NCBI GenBank assembly: GCA_963750915.1
Contig: CAVVSF010000007.1
Coordinates: 310,001-374,000 of the forward strand
DNA from: DATBJJ01 sp963750915
GTDB taxonomy: Bacteria; Acidobacteriota; Vicinamibacteria; Vicinamibacterales; 2-12-FULL-66-21
Reading direction: 5' to 3'
Length of the DNA: 64,000 bases
Shown here piece by piece: positions 50,244 through 61,453 of the stretch (positions are counted from its first letter, which is position 1; each line of letters begins with the position of its first letter). The position numbers were made by a program, and so were the translations under genes. Under the pieces are notes generated by a model. That model was not told the DNA's origin. It saw only the letters and a list, made by a program, of their open reading frames with translations, and ran no database searches.

Positions 50244-51239
50244 CTACTTCTTTTCCAGCTCGCGGATCTGGCGCGTCTTCAACGCGAGATCGGTGACCAG
50301 CTTCTCGAGCTCGGAGGCATAGCGATCGGCCGGCATGCTGCCCTTGAGCAGCTTGAGGGCCTCGACGCGGCGCTCGAGGTCGCGGCGCTCGAGGTAGAGC
50401 GCCCGCACCTTCGGATCGGCCGGCAGCGGATCCGCGGCGGTCGCGCTGCCCAGCGACAGCACCGCGGCGACCTTGCCCTGCTTGCCGTCGGGGGTCGGGT
50501 TCGAGATGCCCTCGCCGCCGCTGTCGTTCAGCAGCGCATGCTCGGTCAGCATGATGCCCTCGCGCTCGTAGGCGGTCGCGACCTCGCGCTGCGCGTAGGT
50601 GAACGCCTCGAGCACCGAGACGCGGCGGTTGCGGTCGACGTCGGCATCGATGCCAGCCAGCGCATCAGCGAAATACCCGCCGAACAGCGTCGCGAACCGC
50701 TCGCTCCCCGAACGCGTCGCCGTGACGACGATCCGGCCCGGTCCGGCCAGCGCCTGCGCGAACGGCCCGCTCGCGCTGGCCGTGTTCACGAAAGCGATGT
50801 GCCGCGACTTCAATCCCTTCAGCAGCGGCTCGAAATCCGCCGGTGTCATGTCCGGCCCCGGCAGGTTGAACTTCGCCACCTTGCCGTCGAACGTACCGTG
50901 ACCGATCAGGACGATGAAAACGACGTCGTCTTCCCCAGCCGCCTTGAGCGCGTCGAACGCCTTGACGACTTCCTCTTTCGAGGAGCGTCCAGTAATGCGC
51001 TTCGGATCGACGTCCGGCTTCTCGGCGAGGTAGATCGGCTTCTCGACACCCAGCTTGCCGGCGCCGTCGACGAGCGTCGACGCCCAGCGCTGAAACAGCT
51101 CCGCATGCTCGGGCTCGCCCGCGAGCCCGACGATTACCGCCAGATGCGCGTTCTGCGCCATCGCCGCCAACGGTGTCAGCAGCATCAGCGCGACGACGAA
51201 CGCGGCGGAGCTGAAGCTCCGCCCTACGACCTTCTTCAC
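50244..51239 (-). CDS. Exported C13/caspase-fold-like protein, probable pseudopeptidase
   Basis: About 331 residues from GTG 51239, with a membrane/signal segment (SSAAFVVALMLLTPLAAMAQ). The fold is that of legumain/caspase-like peptidases: the catalytic His lies in VVFIVLIGHGTFDG, and a LFGGYFADALAG...VSVLEAF segment matches the family's later helices. Where the nucleophilic Cys is expected (SCxSG) the sequence reads NTASASG, so the Cys is absent. A C-terminal coiled coil (LERRDLERRVEAL...) follows. It is probably a non-catalytic binding module in the MoxR operon; this interpretation is inference. Confidence 0.7.
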   Translation of the reverse strand: MKKVVGRSFSSAAFVVALMLLTPLAAMAQNAHLAVIVGLAGEPEHAELFQRWASTLVDGAGKLGVEKPIYLAEKPDVDPKRITGRSSKEEVVKAFDALKAAGEDDVVFIVLIGHGTFDGKVAKFNLPGPDMTPADFEPLLKGLKSRHIAFVNTASASGPFAQALAGPGRIVVTATRSGSERFATLFGGYFADALAGIDADVDRNRRVSVLEAFTYAQREVATAYEREGIMLTEHALLNDSGGEGISNPTPDGKQGKVAAVLSLGSATAADPLPADPKVRALYLERRDLERRVEALKLLKGSMPADRYASELEKLVTDLALKTRQIRELEKK

Positions 51240-51251
51240 CTTCGCCCCTTC

Positions 51252-51312
51252 ACCTCGAACGTCCCTTCGAACGTCCCTTCGAACTTCAACCTTCGAACTT
51301 CGACCTTTCTTC
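51252..51312. repeat. CTTCGAA heptads and CGAACGTCCCTT repeats upstream of the C13-like gene
   Basis: It consists of heptads CTTCAAC, CTTCGAA, CTTCGAC and CTTTCTT plus direct copies of CGAACGTCCCTT. It fills the 73-base spacer between the vWA stop (51313) and the GTG start, and is the same family as the array at the truA 3' end. Confidence 0.8.
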
Positions 51313-53599
51313 CTACGCCATCCCGACGGCCCGCCGGTAGCCCCACTCGGCGCAGGCCAGCCCGCCGATGAGCAGGAGGATGATCGGCATGTGCCAGAGG
51401 TCACGTTCCTCGACCGTGGTCACGCCGCGGCCGGTGTACTTCAGGTCCTCGGCCAGGGCCGGCAGCGTCTCCGGCGTATAGAACTTGCCGCCGGTCTCTT
51501 CCGCGATGCGCCGCAGCCGCGCCGCGTGCATCGTCGCGTCGAAGTACTCGGCGTCGCCGGGCGCGGCGCGGACGTGGGTCTCGCCGGCGCCGAGCGGCTT
51601 GCTGGCGCGCGTCGCTTCGACGCGCGCCGCGTACATGCCCTCGTCGGTGGTGACGAACGTGCCGCGATACTGGCCGTTGCGCTCGCCGGTCCACTGCATC
51701 GGCACGTCGATCGCGCCGCCGTTCGGCGTCGTCACCTTCGCGGTCACCTGCGCGTCGTTGATCTCCAGGAAGGTGTCGTCGACGACGTCGGCGAGGACCG
51801 TCACCGGCTCGCCCGCTTCGACGCGCTCGACCGTGGTGTGGACTTCGACCGGACCGGGCACGCCGTCGACCAGCCATCGCAGCAGCTGCCGCCAGATGTT
51901 CTCGTGCGTCATGTCCTCGAGCGGAATGCTGGCGTGCATCTGCCAGCGCCAGGAATCGAGCACCGTGAACGCCAGCGCCTTGCCGCGGCCGTAGCGCTGG
52001 AACGACAGCACCGGCTGGGTGCCGCGGCCTTCGTCCGCGCCGGTGAGCAGCACCGTCGCGCCCGGCTTCACGCCCTTGATGGTGTTGGCGCTGATCAGCG
52101 TCGGCAGCTCGTTCCAGCGGTTGAGCGAGGCCGCTTCGGTCGGCGCGATCTGGGCCAGCGCATGTCCCTCGCCGGCGCGGGTCGGCCGGATCTTGAGGCG
52201 CGAGATCGACCACTGCGCCTGGCGCGCCATGCGTTCGAGCTCCACCGGCAGCGCGTCCGCCACCGGCGTGCCGGCGTAGCCGCCCTCGGAAAACGACCGG
52301 CCGCCGCCGAGCATCAGCAGGCCGCCGCCGCGGCGCTCGACGAACTCCGCGATCATCCGCAGCTGATCGCCGGTGAACGCGCCCGCTTCGATGCTGCCGA
52401 GAATCAGGCCGCGGTAGGCGAACAGCTCGTCGCGTGTCTTCGGAAAACCGCCGGCGAGCTGGTCGGCGTTGTCGAGCAGGAGCCGGTAGTACTTGTTGTC
52501 GGCGGTGCGGACGATGGTGACGACCTGGAGGTTCTTGTCCTCGTCGACGGCGCGATGAAGGAACGACTGCTCCGGCCGCGGCTCGCCCTCGAAGTAGAGG
52601 ATCTTCTCGGTGCGATCGTAGACGTCGACCAGCGCCTCGCGCTGGTTGTTCTGCGTCACCTGCTCGCCGACGCGCGACGCGATCCTGAAGCGGAAGACGC
52701 GCGGCCCGGAATCGGCGGCCGTGAACCGCACCCGGACCGTCGCCGGCTGGCCGTCGATCGGCAGCTTCAGTTCCTGCGATCCGACGATGCGCCCGGCATC
52801 CTCGACGTCGAGCGTGACCGACTCGCCGGCGTAACCGGTTTGCGTCACCAGGGCGTCGACCATCAGCGACGTACCCTTCAGCGCCGCCGGCGGCACCGAC
52901 ACTCGATCGATCTGGACGTCTTTCTCGAGCGACTCGCGGCCGAGCCCGAGGGTGAAGACCGGCACGTCGGCCGCCTTCATCGCCAGCAGCGCTTCGGTCA
53001 GCTCGGCGTCGGTCGTGTCGGCGCCGTCGCTGATGACGACGAGGCCGGCGAGCGGCAGCCCGGCGAGCTCCTGGCGCGCGCCGTCGAGCGCCGCCCCGAG
53101 CTTGGTCTGGGCGCCGCTGAACGTGAGATCGGACGGCGCGCCGAGGCGCTGCGCCGTCGACGAGAACCGGAAGTTGCGAAGGACGAAGCGGCTGCCGAGC
53201 GCCTGCATCGTCGCCGCCTCGGGGCCGGCGAAGCTGCTTCTGGACGAAGGCGCTGCGCGGGCCGCCGTTGACGTCGGCGATCTGCATGCTGCGCGAGTCG
53301 TCGACCAGGACGCCGAGGAAGTTCTGCTGCGGCACCGCCGCCCGGACCACGAGCACCGGGCGGAACAGGCAGAAGAGGACGAGCGCGAGCATGGCGACGC
53401 GGATCGCCGTCAGCACGGCGCGATGCCTGGCGTCGCTGCGCGCACGCGCCGAACGGTAGGTGAGGATGGTGATGACGATCGCGGCAACAACCACGGCCGC
53501 GGCGACGTACGACCCCGTCGTCGGCAGCAGGCGGAATTCGCCCTGCTGAAACACTACCGGCCGGTAGTTGAAGAAGAGCCGAAAGATCGCATCGAGCAC
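51313..53599 (-). CDS. vWA/GATase-like membrane protein, first gene of the MoxR operon (one frameshift)
   Basis: About 761 residues from GTG 53599 (GGGGGA ribosome site) after removing one base near 53236 (AAG-C-AGC gives VQKSFAG). Two N-terminal membrane helices (YVAAAVVVAAIVITILTY, VAMLALVLFCLF) precede a vWA domain (FLGVLVDDSRSMQI, LVVISDGADTTDAEL). A GATase1-like domain follows (LILGSIEAGAFTGDQL, FVERRGGGLLMLGGG), then a beta domain and a C-terminal helix (PIILLLIGGLACAEWGY). It resembles large vWA proteins of MoxR/Bat loci in Planctomycetota and Acidobacteriota. Confidence 0.88.
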
Positions 53600-53640
53600 G
53601 CCTGTCCCCCGTGGCGCTCAGTGAGTGGGCCCAGGCGTGG

Positions 53641-53648
53641 ATTGTATA
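53641..53648 (-). promoter_or_regulatory. Possible -10 element of the MoxR operon
   Basis: TATACAAT on the minus strand lies 42-49 bases upstream of the first gene's GTG. No good -35 box is seen at the proper distance, so this is only a candidate. The rest of the 53600-53740 gap shows nothing else clear. Confidence 0.3.
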
Positions 53649-53744
53649 ACCGCCCGCGGCGCGTTCGGAGAGCTATGCGGTTTAGGTCACGTACTTAATA
53701 TCACTATGACGACGGCCGCGGACAGGTAGCTTCAGGCAGGGGAC

Positions 53745-53784
53745 AAAAAAGGGACGGCCGCGCCGGCGTGCGCGGCCGTCCCTT
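53745..53784 (-). terminator. Rho-independent terminator of the sortilin-like gene
   Basis: A perfect 15-bp stem (AAGGGACGGCCGCGC and complement) with a six-base loop is followed on the minus strand by a T run. It lies 29 bases after the stop codon at 53813 and separates that transcript from the MoxR operon. Confidence 0.9.
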
Positions 53785-53812
53785 CACAGTCTTTTCACAA
53801 TTGCGCCGGGGA

Positions 53813-56784
53813 TCACCTCGGCAGCGGCACCACCAGGAACGTCTGCGGCTCGCCGATCGGCGTCACGGCGTCACCCGTCATCTTGCCGAGTGTGGCGCGA
53901 TAGCGCCCGGCTGGCGCGATCGGGCCCTGCGCCGCGCCACCTCGGCCAGTGAATACCGGCGTGTCATCCTGTTCTTCTTCACCCTCGGCTTGCGCCACGG
54001 CACTGCCCCGCCCACCTCGACCGCCTGCCGGTGCCGCCGGTGGCTCGCCGCGAAGGTTCCAGACGATGCGGTGCACGCCAGTCGTTCCCTGAAGGTTGAG
54101 ACGGCGGATCTGCTTGCCGGTGTCGTCCGCGATCGTCAGCACCAGCCGCGCGTCGGCGGCGGGCGCCTGGCCGACGTGGTAGGTGAACGTCGCGCCATAA
54201 GCAGGGTTCGGGGTCGAATCGTTGCCCCACGCCGCCGTGTTGTGACTGAGCTCCTCGAACATGTAGGCGTCGCGCAGCGGGAAGAGCGCCGCTTCCTGCG
54301 TCAATGTCTCCGCGGTCATCGCGCGCAGGGCGGAGTAATCGTCGAGGATGTAGGCGCCGCGGCCGAACGTGCCGACGACGAGATCCGTCTCGCGCCGCTG
54401 AATCTGCAGGTCGCGCGCCTGCGTCGTCGGCATCCCGCCCTTGAGCTGCGTCCAGCGCCCGCCGCCGTCGACGCTCGCCCACACGCCGAACTCCATTCCC
54501 GCGAACAGCAGGTTGCCGTTGACGTGATCCTGGGCGATGGCCCAGGCGCCGGCACGCTGTGGCAGGTTGCCGGCAATCGACGACCACGTCTTGCCGCGGT
54601 CGCTGCTGCGGTAGACGTAGGGCTTGAAGTCGCCGCGCTGGTAGTTGTTGAACGTCGCGAACACGACGTTCGCGTCGCGCGGCGACGCGGACAGATCGGT
54701 GACGAACGTGTACTCGGGCAGGCCCGGCAGCTTCTCGATCTTCGTCCAGTTCCGGCCGCCGTCCTCGGTGACGTGGACCAGGCCGTCATGCGTGCCGACG
54801 TAGATCAGCCCCTCGACGACCGGTGACTCGTCGAGCACGGTGATCGATGCTGAGCGTCGTCGTCGCCTGGTTGAACGCGACGGAGTCGGGCGGCCACACC
54901 TTGCCCATGATCTCGATCTTCGCCGGATCGAGATTGCGCGTGAGGTCGCCGCTGATCGCGGTCCAGTTCTCGCCGCGGTCGTCGCTGCGATACACGCGCT
55001 CGCCGGCGACGTAGACGCGGCGGCTCGAGTGCGGGCTGATGACAAGCGGCGTATCCCAGTGCCAGCGTCCGGTCGCCGCGCCGCGGCCGCCACCCTGGCC
55101 GCCGCCCTGGCCGCCAGCGCCCTGCTGGAACACCTGCTGGTTGAGACGCTGCCGCATGTTCAGGCGCGTCCCGGTGCGAAGATCGAGCCGGCTGAAGGCG
55201 CCGTTCTGCGATTCGGCGTAGACGATGTTCGGATCGTCAGGATCGCTGCGGGTCTGGAAGCCGTCGCCGCCGCCGACCGTGTACCAGTCGCTGGTGCGGA
55301 TGCCGGCCTGCCCGTTCAGCGTCCGCGACGGCCCGCAGATCGAGCCGTTGTCCTGCATGCCGCCGCAGACGTTGTAGAACGGCCGGGCGTTGTCGGTGCT
55401 GACCCGATAGAACTGCGAGAGCGGCAGGTTGGTGAAGTGCCGCCACGTCTTCATCCCGTCGTAGCTCTCGTAGAGGCCGCCGTCGTTGCCGATGATGACG
55501 TGGTTCTTGTCCGTCGGGTCGAAGACGATCTCGTGATGGTCGACGTGAACGCCTTCCATCGGCACCATGCCCCAGGTCTTGCCGCCGTCGGTGCTGCGCC
55601 ACATCTGCGTCTGCGGTGACCAGATGGTTTCGGGATCGTGGCCGTCGACGAAGATCTCGTTGTAGTAGCCGGGATCGCCGCCGCGATAGCAGTCGTCGGC
55701 GGGACCGCCGCGGCCGCCGCCGGCCGGCGCAGCCGGTGCTGCCGCCGCGGCCGGCGTCTCGGGAGCGGCTGGCGCTGCCTGAGCAGGCGGTCGCAGCGGG
55801 CGGTGCGCCGAGCGGACCACACGCGGCTGGCGGCGTCGCCGGAGCGGCGCCGGCCCGGCCACCGCCGCCGCGGCCGGCAGTCGGCGCGGAGCGGCCGATG
55901 CGGGTCCAGCTGGCGCCGGCATCGTCCGAGCGGAAGAAGCCGCCCTGCCCCCGCTGCGCCGTCACGAGCGCGTAGACCGTGTTCGGATTCTTCCAGTTGA
56001 TGCCGATCCCGATGCGGCCGATCTCGACCGTCGGCAGCCCCTTGGTCAGCTTCGTCCATTTCGCGCCGCCGTCGGTCGTCTTGTAGAGCGCGCTCTCGGG
56101 ACCGCCACCGATCAGCTGACCGACGGCGCGGCGGCGCTGATACGCCGCGGCGTAGAGGACGTTGGGATTCTTCGGGTCCATCGCGACGTCGGTGACGCCG
56201 GTGTCGGCGCTGATCGCCAGCACCGCCTTCCACGTCTTGCCGCCGTCGGTCGTCTTGTAGAGCCCGCGGTCGCCGCCGGCGTTCCACAGCGGGCCGATGG
56301 CGCTGACGTAGACCACGTTGGAGTCGCGCGGGTCGATGAGGATGTTCTGGATGTGCTCGGAGTTCTCGAGCCCGACCCGCGTCCACGTCGCGCCGGCATC
56401 GGTCGACTTGTAGATGCCGTCGCCATAGCTGACGCTGCGCTGGTTGTTGTTCTCGCCGGTGCCGAGCCAGACGATGTTCGGATTCTTCGGATCGACGACG
56501 ACCGCGCCGAGCGAATACGAACCGTAGGTATCGAAGATCGGCGTCCAGGTGTTGCCGCGGTTCTCCGTCTTCCAGAGGTTGCCGGCGCTGGCGGCCACGT
56601 ACCAGATGTTCGAGTTCTTCGGATCGACGGCGATGTCGGACAGGCGCCCGGTCGTGAGGCTCGGGCCGATGCTGCGGAAGGCAAAGTTCTGCAGCGCCTC
56701 GGGCGTCAACCGATCGCCGCCGGTCTGCCCGAAACCGGTTGCCGCCATTGCCACCACGCCGACCCAGGTCCAGACCCGTCTCAT
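53813..56784 (-). CDS. VPS10/sortilin-like Asp-box beta-propeller protein (two frameshifts)
   Basis: About 989 residues over three frames. Removing one base near 55785 (GCC-T-GCT CAG) and one near 54845-54848 restores a continuous protein. A signal peptide (VWTWVGVVAMAATGFG) precedes a ten-bladed-type propeller of Asp-boxes, e.g. STDAGATWTRV, TTDGGKTWKAV, SDDAGASWTRI, STDGGKTWGMV, SDDRGENWTAI and TEDGGRNWTKI. A Pro/Ala/Gly-rich linker (about residues 310-350) splits the propeller, and a C-terminal beta domain ends FLVVPLPR. These proteins are called glycosyl hydrolases in databases, but no catalytic residues are evident; ligand binding is more likely. It is followed by a strong terminator. 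Confidence 0.88.
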
Positions 56785-56905
56785 CGCACTACTCCCGGAA
56801 AGATTGCAGGATTGCCCGGCGGCCGGGACTCCGACCGCCGGTAGTTCTCGATGGCGGAACTACGACGTCAACGCCGATCGCATTTCATCAATTGTGCTTA
56901 TGGCG

Positions 56906-58084
56906 TCATCGCACGTGGCCGTGCGACGGATCCTGCTTGTGCTGCTCGTAGTGCTGGCGCAGGAGGTCCTTGCCGTAGTCGTTGCCGTTCGGCGTCCGGA
57001 CGACGGTGTGGACGTGGATGCGGCCGGGCACCTTCGGGCCGGGGAGCGCGACCGGCACCTGGTGGTCGAACTCGATCAGGATGACCGGGCTCTGGATGCG
57101 GTAGTAGAAGACCGCGTCGTTGCCCGTGGCGCCGACCCAGGCGAAGGAGGTCTCGGCGAGGTGCTTCTTTACTTCCTCCATCCGGACCTTGGCGTGGCCT
57201 TCCGACATGTTGCCGACGTACTCGCCAATCACGTCGACCAGCATCGCCCGCTGCTTGTCGTTCAGCTCGGCCGCCTTCAGGCCGGCATAGTCGAGGACCA
57301 GGTTGTCGCGAAACGCCTGGGCCTGGGCATTGTTCGCGGTCTTCTCCGGCTGCAGCGTCGCTTTCTTCTGCTGCTCGGGCGTCAGCGCCTGCATGAACGC
57401 GAGGCCCTTGTCCTGCTCCGGCTGAAGCACCGACGGTGCCGGCGTACTTCCCCGCCTCGGCGCGGATCGGCTCGGATCCCATGAAGGTCGGCGTCATCAC
57501 CACCTGGTCGCGCAGGACGAAGTAGTTGATGATCAGGTGATGGCCGTCGAGCTGCCAGCCCCAGGGCGACGTCGCCGACGGCTCGCCCATGACGGTGACG
57601 TTGTAGAGGCCGTCGCCATACTCTTCGAACCGCTTCGTCATCTCGGCGATGGTCTCGTTGAGCCGCATGATGTTGCGCGACGTCTCGAGCCCTTTAGCGC
57701 TGAGCCCGGCCTTGAGCAGCGCGAACGCCGCCGCTTTCTGCGGCTCGCTCATCTCCTTGAAGCTGACGCCCTGGCGGGTGTAGCGATGGACGTTGTTCCA
57801 CTTGCGCCATTCGCCGTCGTCGACGGCGAAGGCCGTCGCGCTGGCGCTGCTCGGGCGTGAGCGCGGCGAGGAACGCCGTCGCCGCGTCGCGCACCGGCGC
57901 CGTCGACACGCCCGTCGACTTGATCGGGAAGAGTCCCGGCACGCACGGTGCCGTTGGTGGTCACGCCTTTGAACGGCTCGTCGCCCGGACTCGGCCCCTG
58001 CGGCGGACCCTGCGCGGCCGCCACGGCGACGATGGGGAGGGCCGACAGCCACATGGCGAGGCGCAGCGATGTCCGCAGGTTCAT
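56906..58084 (-). CDS. DUF3500 domain protein (three frameshifts)
   Basis: About 391 residues when three single bases are removed near 57943 (GTG-C-GTG), 57840 (CAG-C-GCG) and 57431 (GTC-G-GTG). The ATG at 58084 follows GGAG at six bases and a signal peptide (LRLAMWLSALPIVAVAAA). DUF3500 features are clear across the joins: FPIKSTGVSTAPVRDAA, FAVDDGEWRKWNNVHRY, GWQLDGHHLIINYFV, SFAWVGATGNDAVFYYRI, HVHTVVRTPNGNDYG. Function unknown; homologues are secreted. It is co-oriented with the sortilin-like gene, 121 bases upstream of it. Confidence 0.87.
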
Positions 58085-58149
58085 GAAGTCTCCGTGAAGT
58101 CGAGGCGACGTGAGCGTAACGTACGGCCCGAATGGCGGGCAACGGCGTC

Positions 58150-59733
58150 TCATTCAGGCACGCGGAAGACCACCAGCGTGCCAGCCGCAAACACTTCGTC
58201 GAACATGCTCACGCGACGGGCGCGAAGGGCGTCCGCCACCTCCGTCCGAGCGAGCAGATGCGTGACGCCAAGTGTGCGCGCGAGGCTGATGAACCCCGCG
58301 CGATCGCCGTCGGCCGCCAGGGCGAACAGCCGGTCGCGGGCGGCGGCGCGCTCTTCGTAGCTCACATACGGGTTCGAGAACGCGGGGCTGACACAGACCG
58401 CCGAACGGCCCGCCGGGCCGGCGATGCGCAGCGCATCCTCGTCGCTGGAAAGGAAAACGGCCGAAGGAGTCGTATGAGAGCGGATCCACTCGTACACGGC
58501 ACGGTCTTCCGTTTGCGCGAGCCGCCGCGACATCGCGGGTGCGGCCGTGAACGCTTCCCTTCCGAGATAACGGGGGTAGACGCTCAGGGTCATCGCGGCG
58601 GCGACGGCCGCGGCGACGGCCGACGGACGCAGGCGACCCTGGCTCCACCGCGCGACGGCATGCGCGAACCGTTCGGCGATAGCGGCAAGGCCGCAGCCGA
58701 AGAGCACCCACTTCCATGCGCGCAGCAGAAAGAAGAAGTGAAACGCGGGAACGAGCGCGGGCAGGTCCGCCCTGGCGGCTGTCAGCTCGGCGTAAATCAG
58801 AGCCGCCGCTGCCAGCACGCCCCATGCGCCAATCACGATCCTGCTGCCGGTGGGCAGGCGAAGCACCCGGGCGGCGCCATACGCCGCGATCGCCCACTGA
58901 ACAATGGAACCCGCGCGGCCGAAGTCGATCAGGCTCGCGAACGTTGCCGACCCGTCGGACCATGTCGCCGGAGCGCGGTTGAGAACGTGGAACCCGTACC
59001 GGGTCGCGATCGGCAGCAGAAACGGTGCGGCCAGCACGCCAGCGGTGACGACCGACGCGAGCCCGCCGAGAATCCAGCGGCCAGCCTCCGGACGGGACGC
59101 GCTGAATGCACGCCAGCACCATGCCGCCAGCGCGGTGCCGCCGAGGATCATCGCGGCGGCCGCGTGCGCGAGAAACGTTGCCGCGAGGACGGCACCGAAC
59201 AGCAGGCACGAGCGCAGTGCCGGGGCACGGCCGATTCTCGCGATGAGCGCGAGACCGGCATAGAACGGGATCTGCGCGGTCACCGACGGAAACAGCCACG
59301 GCGAGTAGGTTGCGGAAGCCCACGCCGGTGGTCTGCCCGGCAGGAACATGAACGCGGCGGCGGCAAAGAGCGCCGGCCACCCGCCGCACGCGCTCCGTAC
59401 GAACACCCAGAAGGCAACGGGCGCCAGCGCGTTCAACCACGCGCCGAGCCGGCAGTACGCTGCCGGCGTCTCGATGCCGAGCGCGGCAGACGTGAGGCCG
59501 ACGAGCCCGGGAACGAGCGGGCTGTACCACGCCGCGTCGTGCGCATAGAAGGGATCGCGCAGCCACCTGCCATCACGCGCCTGCTGGGCGATCGCGACAT
59601 CGCGGAAGCCGTCCGCGTCGTACGGCCAGTCGACGTCGCGGGTGGCCCACGGGCCGGGGGCAATCGCGAGCGCCCACAGAACGAAGAAAATCCACGTCTC
59701 GATGCCACGTCGGGCAGGCTGTTCGCTCGTCAT
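58150..59733 (-). CDS. Multi-pass membrane protein, GT-C-like
   Basis: A 527-residue integral membrane protein with about ten hydrophobic helices. An early acidic loop DVDWPYDADGFRD contains D-x-D-like acidic pairs, as in GT-C glycosyltransferases, and the C-terminal 130 residues are soluble (EDRAVYEWIRSHTTPSAVF). Overall it resembles PMT/ArnT-type or uncharacterised Acidobacteriota membrane glycosyltransferases. I cannot name a substrate. It is divergent, over 39 bases, from a second protein of similar architecture. Confidence 0.7.
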   Translation of the reverse strand: MTSEQPARRGIETWIFFVLWALAIAPGPWATRDVDWPYDADGFRDVAIAQQARDGRWLRDPFYAHDAAWYSPLVPGLVGLTSAALGIETPAAYCRLGAWLNALAPVAFWVFVRSACGGWPALFAAAAFMFLPGRPPAWASATYSPWLFPSVTAQIPFYAGLALIARIGRAPALRSCLLFGAVLAATFLAHAAAAMILGGTALAAWCWRAFSASRPEAGRWILGGLASVVTAGVLAAPFLLPIATRYGFHVLNRAPATWSDGSATFASLIDFGRAGSIVQWAIAAYGAARVLRLPTGSRIVIGAWGVLAAAALIYAELTAARADLPALVPAFHFFFLLRAWKWVLFGCGLAAIAERFAHAVARWSQGRLRPSAVAAAVAAAMTLSVYPRYLGREAFTAAPAMSRRLAQTEDRAVYEWIRSHTTPSAVFLSSDEDALRIAGPAGRSAVCVSPAFSNPYVSYEERAAARDRLFALAADGDRAGFISLARTLGVTHLLARTEVADALRARRVSMFDEVFAAGTLVVFRVPE

Positions 59734-59772
59734 GACGAGAATCGCACGCCGATATCATAAGCTAGCGATCTC

Positions 59773-61449
59773 ATGGGTCCGCTGCGTCCCGGATGGCGAT
59801 CGATTGCCGTCCTGTGCCTTCTGCTCGCCGTCGTCCACACCTGGCCGCTCGTCACCGCGCCCGGGACGCTGGCCCGCAACGACAACGCCGACGCCGAGCT
59901 CAACGAGTGGATCCTCGCCTGGGTGGCGCACCAGCTCCCGCGTAACCCGGCGCGGCTGTTCGACGGCAACTTCTTCTATCCCGAGCGCGACACGCTCGCC
60001 TACTCGGAGCCGCTCATCGTCCCGGCGCTCATGGGCGCGCCGCTGGCCTGGCTCGGCGCCTCGCCGGTCCTCGTTTTCAACATCGTGCTGATGCTCGGCT
60101 TCGCGCTGACGGCTTACGCCGGTTACGCGCTGACATACGCGTGGACCGGCGACCGTGCCGCCGGCCTCGTCACCGGCTCGCTCTTCGCCTTCAACACCCA
60201 CATGCTGACGCGCATGGCGCACGTCCAGGGGATCCACGCCTGGGGTTTGCCGCTGGCATTGCTCGCCGCGGACCGGATCGTCGTGCACGGCCGCTGGCGC
60301 GACGCGATCTGGCTGGCGGTGTGGATGGCGGCGATGGCAGGTACGTCCGGCTACCTCGTCGTCTTCGCCGCGATCATGATCGCGGTCGTCGTCGTCACGA
60401 GAGTCCCTGACTGGCGGCACCGTGCCGTCGCCGTCGGGCTGCGATTCATTCTCGCCACTGTCCTCGCGGCGGTCGCCATCCTGCCCGTCTATCTTCCTTA
60501 TCGTCGTCTCGGCAGGACGATGGGCATGAACCGCCCGCTCGAAACGGTGGCGGAGTTCTCGGCGACCGTGACCGGCTATCTCGCAACCGCGGGCCGCCTG
60601 CACTCCTGGCTGTGGAGTTCGCGCTTCATCGGCAATCCCGTCGACTTGTTCTTTCCTGGCGTGCTCGTGCTCGTCCTCGCCGGTCTGGCGATTTACTGGG
60701 CGTTCGCGCGGCGAGCGCCGAGCAGTGCAGCAGCGACCGAGACCGCCGTACCGGCGATCGACAGCGGGTTGACGCGGCGCCGGATCATCATGCTGCTCGG
60801 CATCGGCGCCATCGGTTTCGTGCTGTCGCTGGGGCTGCAGACCCCGGTCTACGCCTGGGTCTACCACGCGTTTCCGCCGATGCAGGGGCTGCGCGCGGCG
60901 GCGAGGTTCGGCAACCTCTTTCTTCTGGCCGTCGCCGCGCTCGCCGGCCTCGGGCTGGCGGCGGCGCGACCGCGCCTGCCCGCGAAGCGTGCCGCGCTCA
61001 TTGCCGCGGCGGTGGTCGCCGTCGTCAATCTCGAGTCGATGCGCGCGCCGATGGGCTACACGAGGTTCGAGGGAATTCCGTCCATCTACTCCGTCGTCGC
61101 CGATCTGCCCGGCCGGGTTGTCCTGGTCGAAGTACCGTTCTGGCCGCCGCAGGGTGCGTTCGAGCACGCGGAGTACGTGCTGAACTCGACCGCGCACTGG
61201 CGGCCGATGATGAACGGCTACAGCGGGTACCTGCCGCAGTCATATCGCAAGAACGCGCAGCTGTTCTGGTTCTTTCCCCAGGAGCACGCGATCCAGGCGA
61301 TGCGGCGGGCCGGCGCGACGCACATCGTCATCCACCCGAAGGGTTTTGGCCACGAGGCCGCGGCGATGTGGGAAGCGGTCGCGGCGAGCCCCTACCTCGA
61401 ACGGATCGCGACGACGCCGGACGGGCCGGCACTCTACCGGCTGAAGTAG
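59773..61449 (+). CDS. Multi-pass membrane protein, GT-C-like
   Basis: A 558-residue protein with about eleven membrane helices. The N-terminal loop carries NDNADAELNEWILAW, an acidic motif between helices 1 and 2 as in GT-C enzymes. The C-terminal soluble region begins around EGIPSIYSVVADLPG and ends PALYRLK. Probably an uncharacterised membrane glycosyltransferase for lipid-linked sugars (inference). It shares architecture but little obvious sequence with its divergent neighbour. A REP-like palindrome follows five bases after the stop. Confidence 0.7.
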   Translation: MGPLRPGWRSIAVLCLLLAVVHTWPLVTAPGTLARNDNADAELNEWILAWVAHQLPRNPARLFDGNFFYPERDTLAYSEPLIVPALMGAPLAWLGASPVLVFNIVLMLGFALTAYAGYALTYAWTGDRAAGLVTGSLFAFNTHMLTRMAHVQGIHAWGLPLALLAADRIVVHGRWRDAIWLAVWMAAMAGTSGYLVVFAAIMIAVVVVTRVPDWRHRAVAVGLRFILATVLAAVAILPVYLPYRRLGRTMGMNRPLETVAEFSATVTGYLATAGRLHSWLWSSRFIGNPVDLFFPGVLVLVLAGLAIYWAFARRAPSSAAATETAVPAIDSGLTRRRIIMLLGIGAIGFVLSLGLQTPVYAWVYHAFPPMQGLRAAARFGNLFLLAVAALAGLGLAAARPRLPAKRAALIAAAVVAVVNLESMRAPMGYTRFEGIPSIYSVVADLPGRVVLVEVPFWPPQGAFEHAEYVLNSTAHWRPMMNGYSGYLPQSYRKNAQLFWFFPQEHAIQAMRRAGATHIVIHPKGFGHEAAAMWEAVAASPYLERIATTPDGPALYRLK

Positions 61450-61453
61450 GCTC

